A stretch of 23,666 nt of DNA from Candidatus Zhuqueibacterota bacterium 4484_87 (GCA_002085355.1 NATN01000009.1:1-23666), one strand, 5' to 3'; shown: positions 1 to 7,768, numbered from the stretch's first letter. Translations and numbers: made by a program. The notes: generated from the sequence alone by a model not told the origin.

Positions 1-89
1 ACCTGCTCTTTTAGTTCGTTCTTTATATTATCGACCAGCGTGTTTATAGCATTTTTCTCATTTAATGTCAAATGGGTCGGAGCAGCCAT
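1..89 (-). CDS. N-terminus of a probable nucleotidyltransferase-domain protein (partial)
   Basis: Only the first 29 codons are in the window; the frame is open to the left edge. The start at 89 is preferred over an in-frame ATG at 101 because AGGA lies 5 nt before it. The visible residues include LTLNEKNAINTLVDNIKNEL, an amphipathic helix that resembles the opening helix of small MNT-type nucleotidyltransferase-domain proteins, in which an LFGSRARG-type motif follows about ten residues later. That motif would lie outside the window, so the family call is inference from the leading helix alone. Such proteins are often the antitoxin half of HEPN/MNT pairs, but no HEPN partner is visible here. 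Confidence 0.35.
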   Translation of the reverse strand, partial: MAAPTHLTLNEKNAINTLVDNIKNELKEQ

Positions 90-185
90 GTTATTCCTCA
101 TATTAAATTTTAGATGCCCCCAAAGTGGTTGTATATCATCAAAAAAATCTACGGTATTCCAAATAGCCGCTTTAAATGATTGGAA

Positions 186-229
186 TATCAGAACATCATG
201 TATTAATTATCAGAACATCATGTATTAAT
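186..229. repeat. 22-bp exact tandem duplication
   Basis: The unit starts TATCAGAACATCATG and ends TATTAAT. It occurs at 186-207 and again at 208-229 without a spacer, and a degenerate third start (ATATCA) follows at 230. It lies between the divergent starts of the partial gene at 1-89 and the small ORF at 249, so it may be a duplicated operator or a simple slippage duplication. Confidence 0.85.
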
Positions 230-248
230 ATATCAATTAGGAGGTTAA

Positions 249-371
249 ATGTCAACGATTTTATTTGTCAAAGTCGTTTGCCGCAAAAAGTATAAAATTG
301 GGTTGCAAGAAAGTCGATTAGATGAGTTGAGGATAATCTGCGATGCACAACCAAGCGCATCGCAGATATGA
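249..371 (+). CDS. Possible small ORF of 40 codons, unknown
   Basis: The ATG at 249 is preceded by an excellent Shine-Dalgarno sequence (GGAGG, 4 nt spacer). The product would be basic near its start (CRKKYK) and rich in hydrophobic residues. It has no domain I recognise. The last ten codons run through an 11-bp hairpin that also sits at the 3' end of fusA, so the stop may be fortuitous. It could equally be the broken start of a larger gene; the ribosome binding site is the only positive evidence for translation. Confidence 0.22.
   Translation: MSTILFVKVVCRKKYKIGLQESRLDELRIICDAQPSASQI
336..367 (-). terminator. Hairpin downstream of fusA, terminator-like
   Basis: A perfect 11-bp inverted repeat (ATCTGCGATGC at 336-346, GCATCGCAGAT at 357-367) with a 10-nt loop starts 25 nt after the fusA stop codon. 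No clear run of T follows on either strand, so it is either a weak or factor-assisted terminator or an mRNA 3'-end stabilising structure. Confidence 0.4.
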
Positions 372-391
372 GAATAACTCTAATTCACGTT

Positions 392-2488
392 TTATCTATT
401 TGCCTTTTCCTTACGTCGTTTCTCAACGATTTCTTCAGCGATTGAAAATGGCACCACAGCATAGTGGTCAAAGTGCATACTGGCGCTTGCTCTTCCCGAT
501 GTGATGTTGCGCAGTTCATTTGTATATCCGAACATCTCTGCCAACGGCACATGAGCTTTCACAATTCGTGTCCCGTTTTTAGCATCCATGCTCATAACCT
601 TGCCGCGTTTAGAGACGATACTTCCGGTTACTGCGCCCAAAAACTCCTCGGGAGTCGTCACGTCCACTTCCATGACCGGCTCGAGCAATTTTGGGCCCGC
701 TTTGGCAAAACCAGCACGGAAGCACATGGCTCCTGCTGTTCGAAATGCCATTTCAGACGAATCAACCGGATGAAATGAACCGTCAACGAGCGTACAACGA
801 ACATTCACGACCGGATATCCCGCATAGGGACCTTCTTCCATGGCATCGATGATCCCTTTTTCCACCGCTGGGATATATTCCCTGGGAATGGCGCCGCCGA
901 CAATTTTGTCAATAAATTCAAATCCCTTGCCTTCGGACAACGGCTCGATATCCAGAACAACATGCGCAAATTGACCATGGCCTCCGCTCTGCTTGGCATA
1001 TTTCGTATTTTCCTGCACGCGATTGTAAATCGTTTCCCGATACGAAACTTGCGGCACCCCGGTTTCAGTTTCAACTTTGAACTCTCTTTTCAGACGATCA
1101 AGCAAAATCTCCAGATGCAGTTCTCCCATACCTGAAATAATTGTTTCACCGGTTTCTTCGTTTGTCTTCACCAAGAATGTCGGATCTTCTTCTGCTAATT
1201 TCACTAAACCAATAGTGAGTTTATCACGATCCTGACGACTTTGCGGTTTCACAGAGACAGAAACAACTGGTTGGGGAAATTCAATCGCTTCGAGCAAAAT
1301 CGGATGATCTTCCTGACAAATCGTATCCCCCGTCGATGAATCAGCCAAACCAACAATCGCGCCGATTTCCCCGGCGTAAATTGCCTCTTTACTCTCTATC
1401 TTATTTGCATGAACCTGAAAAATTCTTCCGATGCGCTGTCTTTTACCGATAGTCGAATTGTACACATAGGAACCCGCCTTTGCTGTTCCTGAATACACGC
1501 GAATGTACGTCATTTTCCCGCGATGCTTATCAGTCATGACCTTGAAAACCAATGCAGAAAAGGGTTCGTCATCTGCCGGTTTGCGCGCCGGTGGCTCTTC
1601 GCCTTCCTTTTCGGCGATTCCGATTATCGGAGGTCTGTCTTCCGGAGACGGCAAATAGTCAACTACGGCATCCAACAAACGGCGAATGCCTTTATTTTTG
1701 TACGCTGCGCCAGCCATAGCCGGTACTACGTCCATGCTCAAAGTAGATTTGCGAATCGCCTCACGAATTTGCCCCTGACCGGGCTCTTTCCCTTCAACAT
1801 AAAGCTCAAAAAGCTCTTCGTCCTGTTCAGAAATCTTTTCAATCATAACCTTGCGGCATCTTTCCGCATCTTCCCGCATTTCTTCCGGGATATCTGTTTC
1901 CTGATATGTTAAATTCAACGCCGGATCATCGTAATAAATCGCTTTCATTTCGACCAGATCAATAATTCCCTTGAACTGATCCTCTTTCCCGATGGGGATA
2001 GTGATGGGAATAACATTTGCGCCAAGCGATTGTTCAATCTCTTTGATGACCGCAAAATAATTCGCGCCCACCCGATCCATCTTATTTACAAAAGCAATTT
2101 TGGGAATGCCGTATTTTTCCGATTGACGCCACACTGTTTCTGATTGTGGCTGCACTCCGCTCACCGCACAAAAAAGCGCAATCGCGCCGTCCAACACGCG
2201 CAGACTCCGTTCGACTTCAGCAGTAAAATCCACATGCCCGGGAGTGTCAATGATATTAATCTCATGTTCACGCCATCTTGCTGTTGTTGCCGCGGAAGTA
2301 ATTGTGATGCCGCGTTCTTTTTCCTGATCCATCCAATCCATTGTCGCTTGTCCGTCATGCACTTCACCCAATCGATGTATTCTTCCTGTGAAATATAGAA
2401 TTCTCTCAGTCACAGTAGTTTTTCCGGCGTCGATATGCGCCATGATACCGATGTTACGAACCTTGTTTAAAGGTAAAACTCCAACCAA
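392..2488 (-). CDS. fusA: Translation elongation factor G
   Basis: EF-G is the GTPase that drives tRNA-mRNA translocation on the ribosome. The 698 residues match the usual length. The GTP-binding motifs are intact: AHIDAGKTT at 17-25, the switch I region ending ERGITITSAATT, DTPGHVDF at 81-88 with the GTPase-activating histidine H85, and NKMD at 135-138. Domains II-V follow, including the RETI segment of domain IV and a C-terminal EF-G tail. The start codon is TTG, chosen because GGAG stands 9 nt upstream and the N-terminus then has normal family length. The gene stands alone, not between rpsG and tuf as in a classical str operon. Sequence motifs are those of ordinary bacterial fusA rather than the mitochondrial-like or recycling paralogue, but a second copy elsewhere cannot be excluded. 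Confidence 0.97.
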   Translation of the reverse strand: MVGVLPLNKVRNIGIMAHIDAGKTTVTERILYFTGRIHRLGEVHDGQATMDWMDQEKERGITITSAATTARWREHEINIIDTPGHVDFTAEVERSLRVLDGAIALFCAVSGVQPQSETVWRQSEKYGIPKIAFVNKMDRVGANYFAVIKEIEQSLGANVIPITIPIGKEDQFKGIIDLVEMKAIYYDDPALNLTYQETDIPEEMREDAERCRKVMIEKISEQDEELFELYVEGKEPGQGQIREAIRKSTLSMDVVPAMAGAAYKNKGIRRLLDAVVDYLPSPEDRPPIIGIAEKEGEEPPARKPADDEPFSALVFKVMTDKHRGKMTYIRVYSGTAKAGSYVYNSTIGKRQRIGRIFQVHANKIESKEAIYAGEIGAIVGLADSSTGDTICQEDHPILLEAIEFPQPVVSVSVKPQSRQDRDKLTIGLVKLAEEDPTFLVKTNEETGETIISGMGELHLEILLDRLKREFKVETETGVPQVSYRETIYNRVQENTKYAKQSGGHGQFAHVVLDIEPLSEGKGFEFIDKIVGGAIPREYIPAVEKGIIDAMEEGPYAGYPVVNVRCTLVDGSFHPVDSSEMAFRTAGAMCFRAGFAKAGPKLLEPVMEVDVTTPEEFLGAVTGSIVSKRGKVMSMDAKNGTRIVKAHVPLAEMFGYTNELRNITSGRASASMHFDHYAVVPFSIAEEIVEKRRKEKANR

Positions 2489-2570
2489 CTTAATCTCTCC
2501 TTAACAACTTTAAATCTTTCGTTCACTTTTTATTATATCCAATTAACTCGACCTGAAATTAAAAGTGCCA

Positions 2571-2599
2571 AATATAAACTATTTAGACTCAAAAATCAA
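2571..2599 (-). promoter_or_regulatory. Probable sigma-70-type promoter of fusA
   Basis: On the minus strand, TTGATT (2599-2594) and TATATT (2576-2571) are separated by exactly 17 bp, the same architecture as at rpsT and the other strong promoters here. Transcription would start near 2564, giving a leader of about 75 nt. Confidence 0.55.
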
Positions 2600-2694
2600 G
2601 TCAAATTTTCACTATTTTTGAATTGAATTGATATTTGATTAGTACCGCGTTTTTAGATGTGTCTAACCTTGAGAAGATTCAGAAAATTAGCAGC

Positions 2695-2734
2695 AAAAAA
2701 AATCCCCTGCCTTTTTAGAACAAGGGATTTTTTT
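2695..2734 (-). terminator. Rho-independent terminator of the HEAT-repeat gene
   Basis: Read on the minus strand, AAAAAAATCCCTTG pairs with CAGGGGATTTTTTT across an 11-nt loop. One pair is a G-U wobble that works only in the minus-strand RNA (it would be C-A on the plus strand). A T run follows. It lies 26 nt after the stop codon of the gene at 2760-3137 and insulates fusA from it. Confidence 0.85.
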
Positions 2735-2759
2735 ATTTGAGAAACCACAAGAGGATGGA

Positions 2760-3137
2760 CTATTTTTCTGCGAACTTTATTTTTTCTAAATCCGCTGTCA
2801 ATCCCGCAGCAACACGACGGACAGTTTTATTCGGATCATTCTTCGCTAATCTCTTCAACACGGGTAATGCTTTGGCATCACCGATTTGATGTAGCGCAAC
2901 CGCTGCTACAATCCTTACGCGGAAATTTCTTTCTCTTTCCAGCATCTGGATTAACGGCATAACCGCATCCTTTTCTTTTTCTTCGCCCAAAAGCTGCGCT
3001 GCTGAAGAGCGGACGCCAACGTTGTCATCATTCAGGTATTTGATCAACTTTTTTGCATTTGTGTTAGAAGAATCTTTCGCCATTCCGATACTAACAACCA
3101 TCAACATCATCAATAAGACTGTCATTAACTTTTTCAT
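2760..3137 (-). CDS. Small exported HEAT-repeat protein
   Basis: The 125-residue product starts with a clear Sec signal peptide (MKKLMTVLLMMLMVVSIGMA, residues 1-20). The rest consists of about three HEAT-like (PBS-lyase type) helical repeats. Their repeating pattern is visible as DNVGVRSSAAQLLGEE, RNFRVRIVAAVALHQIGD and PNKTVRRVAAGL, each with the conserved V-R-AA-L positions. Such repeats form a curved solenoid used for protein binding. No catalytic motif is present, so the role is probably that of a periplasmic adaptor; this is inference. A GGAGG ribosome binding site lies 5 nt before the ATG. The gene is a single unit with its own terminator and appears to be driven by a sigma-54 promoter (3194-3211), which would make it a regulated rather than housekeeping gene. 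Confidence 0.85.
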   Translation of the reverse strand: MKKLMTVLLMMLMVVSIGMAKDSSNTNAKKLIKYLNDDNVGVRSSAAQLLGEEKEKDAVMPLIQMLERERNFRVRIVAAVALHQIGDAKALPVLKRLAKNDPNKTVRRVAAGLTADLEKIKFAEK

Positions 3138-3193
3138 ACGAACCTCCGTATTTGGAATTCTGACTCTTTTAATTTTGATATTTGCCTTTGTTA

Positions 3194-3211
3194 AAGCAAT
3201 CGGCGTGCCAA
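3194..3211 (-). promoter_or_regulatory. Sigma-54 (RpoN) promoter of the HEAT-repeat gene
   Basis: The minus strand reads TTGGCACG-CCGA-TTGCTT, against the RpoN consensus YTGGCACG-N4-TTGCW. The invariant GG and GC doublets are in place with exactly 10 nt between them. The predicted start near 3184 leaves a leader of about 47 nt containing the GGAGG site. A sigma-54 promoter would require an AAA+ enhancer-binding protein, and none is encoded in this window. Confidence 0.72.
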
Positions 3212-3308
3212 ATATCTGCTTGGTAGTAAATTTTCTGTAACTTACTATTTATTTTCATATTATGAAATCAGTCAAATATTTATCATTCGACACTAATCAA
3301 AAAACTAT

Positions 3309-3357
3309 TGGGACAAATCCCCCACCGCTGGTACAAAAGGTGTCAGCGGGAACCTTT
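3309..3357. other. Isolated hairpin between divergent genes
   Basis: CCGCTGGTAC and GGTGTCAGCGG can form a stem of about 10 pairs, two of them G-U, around a short A-rich loop. It lies in the 368-nt gap between the HEAT-repeat gene and rpsT, upstream of the rpsT promoter. There is only a five-base T run (CTTTTTC) on the plus side. Apart from this, the sigma-54 site and the rpsT promoter, I see nothing else in the gap. Confidence 0.3.
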
Positions 3358-3429
3358 TTCAAACAAGCGCATTAAAAATCTTCCCAACTAAAATCCAATA
3401 CGTACAAAAAGCGTATAGAAAAATTTCTA

Positions 3430-3458
3430 TTGACATTTAAGGATATTTTTTTTATATT
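3430..3458 (+). promoter_or_regulatory. Sigma-70-type promoter of rpsT
   Basis: TTGACA at 3430-3435 and TATATT at 3453-3458 are separated by 17 bp. Transcription would start near 3465, about 40 nt before the rpsT ATG. It is one of the clearest promoters in the window. Confidence 0.82.
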
Positions 3459-3505
3459 TAAGAAAAATAAACGGATAACAAGCAGCAAAAAGCAGGAAGG
3501 AGAAA

Positions 3506-3760
3506 ATGGCTCATCATAAATCAGCTAAGAAAAGAATCGTGCTAAGCAAAAAACAAAACGTGTACAATAAAAGTTACAAAACAATGATGAAAACCACGTT
3601 GAAAAAAGTGCGTGAGATTACTGACAAAGAGACGATTCAAAAAGAGTTGCATTCAGCCTATTCCATTTTGGACAAATTGGTTTCCAAGGGAATTATTCAC
3701 AAAAATAAAGCGGCTAACCAGAAATCCAAATTAGCAAAATATGCCAACAAATTGAGCTAA
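3506..3760 (+). CDS. rpsT: Small ribosomal subunit protein bS20
   Basis: bS20 binds 16S rRNA helices early in 30S assembly. The 84-residue, lysine-rich product begins with the family signature MAHHKSAKKRI and keeps the conserved pattern of three long helices, with KSYKTMMKTTLKKV in the first half and HKNKAANQKSKLAK near the end. Length is typical (about 84-90). The ribosome binding site is GGAGAAA immediately before the ATG. The gene has its own promoter (3430-3458) and terminator (3780-3855), so it is monocistronic, as in many bacteria. In Enterobacteria bS20 represses its own translation; nothing in this short leader shows whether that happens here. Confidence 0.96.
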   Translation: MAHHKSAKKRIVLSKKQNVYNKSYKTMMKTTLKKVREITDKETIQKELHSAYSILDKLVSKGIIHKNKAANQKSKLAKYANKLS

Positions 3761-3779
3761 TATAATTTTTTTTGAGCGT

Positions 3780-3855
3780 GAGGTCGGGTTAATTCCACGT
3801 TGCCGGTAACTCCCCCTAATTCCGGTAGCGGAATTGGCTCCGGCCTCTTTTTTTT
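3780..3855 (+). terminator. Terminator of rpsT with a nested stem
   Basis: An outer stem, GAGGTCGG (3780-3787) with CCGGCCTC (3840-3847) and one G-U pair, closes directly onto eight T residues (3848-3855). Inside it lies a perfect hairpin, AATTCCG-GTAG-CGGAATT (3818-3835). The loop region between the stems is unusually long for an intrinsic terminator. Confidence 0.72.
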
Positions 3856-3883
3856 GTCCCTCTATTATTTGCTGCGCAAGGAA

Positions 3884-6808
3884 TCAATCAAGGCTCAATA
3901 AATCAATCAACTCATCGCGTGTAAATTGTTTTACCAGATTTGCATCGTCGGCGCGAATGAGTTCAGTCATTAATTTTTTCTTTTTCCGAATAATGCGATC
4001 AATTTTCTCTTCCATCGTGCCTTCTGTCACCAGTTTAAAAACTTGTACACCACGCGTCTGTCCGATGCGATGAACGCGATCTGTCGCCTGATCTTCCACC
4101 GCTGCGTTCCACCAGCGATCATAGTGAATCACAACAGAACCGCCGATGAGATTGATCCCCTTTCCCGCAGCGCGGAGACTGCCAACAAAAACGCGACAAT
4201 CAGGATCATTATTAAATTTGTCGATCATCTGTTTCCGATTGACGGTTGAACCTTTTATCGTTGCATAGCCGACATTCTTATCCTGTAAATACTTTTCAAT
4301 AAGAGCAATCATTTTCAAATATTGACTGAAGACAACAACCTTGAAGCCGCTGTTCAAACTCTCATCCAGTAGCTCGCAAAACAAATCCCATTTACCGGAA
4401 CTATATTTTTGGTAATCCAGATCTTCTTTATCATCCATTTGAGCCGGGTGATTGCAAATTTGTTTTAGGTAATTCAGCACGGCAAAAATGTGAATATAAG
4501 GCACGGGTGCTTCTGAATTCGCAAGCTCATTCACCAGTGAGCTTGCTTTCAATTTGATCACTTCTTCGTACATTCGGCGAAGCATGAAAGGTCGCACCAT
4601 TTTATACAATCTCTCCATGCGTTCCTTGTTTCCGCTGCGTTCGATTGGATAAATGTATTGTTTGCGAAAAGAAAAATCTCCTCCAAGATAAGATGGCAAC
4701 ACGATATCAAAAAGCGCTTTTAGCTCTGAAAGGCTATTTTCAATGGGCGTGCCGGTCAGCCCCAGCCGCATGGCAGCATTCAACTGACTAATGGCCGCAT
4801 TAGTCAAGCTCGCCTTATTTTTTGCAATCTGAATTTCATCAAAAATCGCCAATTCAAACTCTATTTGGGACAATTCAGGCAAATCATTGCGCATAACGCC
4901 GTATGACGTCAAAATAACATTGTATTTATATTTTTTCAGCGAATCTAACCGGCGATTGGAACCATAATAGAGGATCAAATTCACTTTCTTTTTCAACTCG
5001 CCCAATTTCTCATGCCAGTGTGGAATCACTGAAGTCGGACAAATGACGAGAAAGTTCATTTTTTTGCTTTTCGCCATCATCACCGCGTCCAGTAGAGCCA
5101 GCGATTGATACGTTTTCCCCAGCCCCATGTCATCGCATAATAAACCGGAAAGTTTATTCTCATAGATGAACCACAGCCAGCGAAAACCGTTAAGCTGATA
5201 CGGACGCAATTTGTAACGGCACTTTGACAGATCAGGCACGTCCGTCAGCGGCTGAAATTGGCTGAGATTATTCACCGTGTCCCGTAAATTATGACTGGCC
5301 TTCACTTTGCTTTTTAATGGCAGATGCGCGTTGAGCTTAATGAAGCCCATCTTATTGATTTTCAAATTATTCCCGCTTTTGTCAGAAATAATTTCTGTAT
5401 TCCCGGCGCGCTCTTCCAGAAAATTGATCAACCATTTGAATTCCTGATTTTTCAAATCAATCCAGTGATTTTTGCTGATAAAAAATCGCTTGCCACTGCG
5501 CAATGCCTGATAAAGATCGTAGAGTGAAATCGTGTCCTGCCCCACGCGATATTTCACAGAAAGGTACAGCCAATCTTCTTTCATTTCATCAACGAAAATA
5601 TCCACTTGTTTGATTTTGGTAGCAATGACTTGTTTGCGCAGTGAAGGACTCACTTCGATAAATTTATCTGTATCGATATAGCGCTTGTACTCACGGAGAA
5701 ATTCCATTATTTTTTCATTGGGAATTACCTTTTCTTCCAATCCAAAATAATCAGCGTCAAAATAATCGATGGTCCGCTTGAAAGGGAAAAAACCCTGTTC
5801 TGGTAAAAAAAGGAACCTGCCAAACAACACAATCTTTATTTTTTCTTTTTTTGTCAAATAAATTGGTTCTGCATCTCCGGGCAATTGCAACACAGGAATA
5901 ATTTTCAAATCTGCTTCATCAGTGATTTTCAACGCGTAATTCAGAATGGCTTTTTCTGAATGAATTTTGAGCTCGGCGCTAATTTCCTCATTTTGCATGA
6001 GTTTCTGCAAAATCTGCGGCACCTGATTTTTTTTCATCACAAACTGAAAATCATCATCAATGCGAATATTTAGCTGGCCGCTATCAGAGGAAAAATCTAC
6101 GTGAAAGGGGGCATCGGTATAATTCAAAAACCAATATTTGCTGAAATCAAACCAAAAGCTTTCTTCAAACTTTTGCTGCCATGACATAAAACCGTTTTCA
6201 TTCATGCGAATTTCGATGGCTGATTTCTCCCCTTCGATAACTTCAAGACTTTCCAATGCGCTATCAGCAGGCAACTCGTCTTCAGCAAATTGATCAAAAA
6301 ATTGCCATCGGTATTTCTGCACCAACTGACCGGATTTTCTAATGGGGAGCTTGAAACGAAAAATGAGCTCATCGCTGGCATCCGTTCCGCTAACAACAAA
6401 CTGCTTGCTTTCTCTTTTCACGGCGATGGCTAATTTATCTTTACCGTAAAACTCAAACCCAATTTTCGCCAGGCTGCACCAGAGACTTTTTTCGTACAGC
6501 GCGTAGCATGTCCCTTCGACAAAAGCATTTGACTCACCGCAATAAATTAAATGAAGCAACGCCGTCGTATGTTGACAAAGCGTGTACTGGAACCAGACAT
6601 TGCACGAACACTCGGTTTTCAGGGCAGGACGATCAGCTTGCACAACGACAATAGGCCAATATTCCTGACCGCGGTCGGTAATTTTCGCTGTGTATGAATT
6701 CCGAACAAAATCGAAATAATTGTACTGTTTCTCCTTGATGATGCGCTGCGCTGCATTTGCAATGTTGTTCGGAATTTTATTTTTAATCTTTTGCGGTAAA
6801 TTGCCCAT
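3884..6808 (-). CDS. SWIM zinc-finger SNF2-family helicase
   Basis: This is a 974-residue bacterial SNF2 (Swi2/Snf2, helicase superfamily 2) protein, expected to be an ATP-driven DNA translocase. A SWIM zinc finger with the pattern CxC-x8-CxH (C67, C69, C78, H80) lies near the N-terminus. A long less conserved middle follows (about 100-520). The motor has Walker A DDMGLGKT at 559-566, motif II DEIQ at 657-660 (usually DEAH or DEGH), TGTP at 685-688, lobe-2 start VVVFSQYL at 824-831 and motif VI DRVHRIGQ at 910-917. Between FMLRR (741-745) and QICNHP (783-788) the usual TKxxV..LPxK strand segment of about 30 residues is missing; YEEV follows almost at once. ATG choice is supported by GGAGA nearby. 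It starts 16 nt after the DUF72 gene and is probably co-transcribed with it. Confidence 0.92.
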   Translation of the reverse strand: MGNLPQKIKNKIPNNIANAAQRIIKEKQYNYFDFVRNSYTAKITDRGQEYWPIVVVQADRPALKTECSCNVWFQYTLCQHTTALLHLIYCGESNAFVEGTCYALYEKSLWCSLAKIGFEFYGKDKLAIAVKRESKQFVVSGTDASDELIFRFKLPIRKSGQLVQKYRWQFFDQFAEDELPADSALESLEVIEGEKSAIEIRMNENGFMSWQQKFEESFWFDFSKYWFLNYTDAPFHVDFSSDSGQLNIRIDDDFQFVMKKNQVPQILQKLMQNEEISAELKIHSEKAILNYALKITDEADLKIIPVLQLPGDAEPIYLTKKEKIKIVLFGRFLFLPEQGFFPFKRTIDYFDADYFGLEEKVIPNEKIMEFLREYKRYIDTDKFIEVSPSLRKQVIATKIKQVDIFVDEMKEDWLYLSVKYRVGQDTISLYDLYQALRSGKRFFISKNHWIDLKNQEFKWLINFLEERAGNTEIISDKSGNNLKINKMGFIKLNAHLPLKSKVKASHNLRDTVNNLSQFQPLTDVPDLSKCRYKLRPYQLNGFRWLWFIYENKLSGLLCDDMGLGKTYQSLALLDAVMMAKSKKMNFLVICPTSVIPHWHEKLGELKKKVNLILYYGSNRRLDSLKKYKYNVILTSYGVMRNDLPELSQIEFELAIFDEIQIAKNKASLTNAAISQLNAAMRLGLTGTPIENSLSELKALFDIVLPSYLGGDFSFRKQYIYPIERSGNKERMERLYKMVRPFMLRRMYEEVIKLKASSLVNELANSEAPVPYIHIFAVLNYLKQICNHPAQMDDKEDLDYQKYSSGKWDLFCELLDESLNSGFKVVVFSQYLKMIALIEKYLQDKNVGYATIKGSTVNRKQMIDKFNNDPDCRVFVGSLRAAGKGINLIGGSVVIHYDRWWNAAVEDQATDRVHRIGQTRGVQVFKLVTEGTMEEKIDRIIRKKKKLMTELIRADDANLVKQFTRDELIDLLSLD

Positions 6809-6824
6809 TCAAAAAAATCTCCAT

Positions 6825-7730
6825 TCAATCAAACAATGAAATCTGGCCCTTCCTGTCCTTTCTTTGTCCTGCAATCTTTTCCAAATTCGGATAATACTGC
6901 AAAAAATCCGCTGGCAAGGCTTTCTTTTCCCCATCAAATAAATATTGCAGTTGAAAAGCATTGGCGATTCCCTGTCCGCGGAAATGATTATTGAAAATTA
7001 AAAAAGTTTTGGGACTCACCTCTATGACGGTCTCAATCTTCTTTCTGATATCTTCCAATTCTTCCAGCGTATAAAGATAGTCGTAGCGGCTGGCAGCATC
7101 GGCGTTGCTATCGAACCAGTTTTTTTCATTTCTCCCATGAAAACGAACGTATGCCACCGAACTGGTTGCGTAATCTGTCAGCGGAATGGATGCGCCGATC
7201 ACCGGCTGGTCAATATTGGCAAAACCAACATTTTCTTCTTTCAAATAATTGAAAAACTCCGGCTCCAGCCATGAATTGTGACGCAACTCTACCACTGGCT
7301 CGAAATCCCTGAACAAATCGATAATTCGCCTCAGCCAATCCCAATTGTCAGAAGTTTTCTGGAACGACCACGGGAATTGAATGAGCAAAGCGCCGAGACG
7401 ATTTTCCTGCTTCAGCAATTCAATCCCGTTTTTCACCAGACGTATTTCCTCATCGCCGGGAAATTGCCCTCGCTCATGAGTAAATCGCTGCCACAATTTC
7501 GCTGTAAACAAAAAATCAGGTCGATCACTGACGCGACGCAACCAATTACTCACGACTTTTTCCGTAGGAGGTCTGTAAAATGAACTATTTATTTCAATAG
7601 TATTAAAATATTGAGAGAGAAAACTCAACCGATCAAAAGATTTCGGCGATGCTGCAGGATAAACAATTCCTTCCCAATCCTTGTATGACCAACCTGCGGG
7701 ACCAATATACAATAAATTTCGTTTTTTCAT
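6825..7730 (-). CDS. DUF72 (YecE-like) protein
   Basis: This 301-residue protein belongs to the DUF72/YecE family, a TIM-barrel-like fold distantly similar to xylose-isomerase-type barrels, with no established reaction. Family hallmarks are visible: IGPAGWSYKDWEG at the N-terminus, NSSFYRPPT, the FLFTAKLWQRFTH segment, LGALLIQFPWSF, PVVELRHNSW, and YVRFHGRN followed later by the conserved FNNHFRGQGIANA. Length is normal. The ribosome binding site is weak (GAG 4 nt before the ATG). The start lies 38 nt after the M14 gene and the stop 16 nt before the SNF2 gene, so the DUF72-SNF2 pair is very likely one transcript. Nothing in the sequence indicates a substrate. Confidence 0.9.
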   Translation of the reverse strand: MKKRNLLYIGPAGWSYKDWEGIVYPAASPKSFDRLSFLSQYFNTIEINSSFYRPPTEKVVSNWLRRVSDRPDFLFTAKLWQRFTHERGQFPGDEEIRLVKNGIELLKQENRLGALLIQFPWSFQKTSDNWDWLRRIIDLFRDFEPVVELRHNSWLEPEFFNYLKEENVGFANIDQPVIGASIPLTDYATSSVAYVRFHGRNEKNWFDSNADAASRYDYLYTLEELEDIRKKIETVIEVSPKTFLIFNNHFRGQGIANAFQLQYLFDGEKKALPADFLQYYPNLEKIAGQRKDRKGQISLFD

Positions 7731-7768
7731 CTGCTCATCAATTACAAAATTTCAAAGGCGCTGCAAAA

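Noticed and set aside
464..778. Plus-strand open frame of 104 codons inside fusA
   Set aside because: It is antisense to a highly conserved EF-G region, has no ribosome binding site and no recognisable domain.
3022..3240. Plus-strand open frame overlapping the HEAT-repeat gene start
   Set aside because: It runs antisense through the signal peptide, ribosome binding site and sigma-54 promoter of the real gene and has no start signals.
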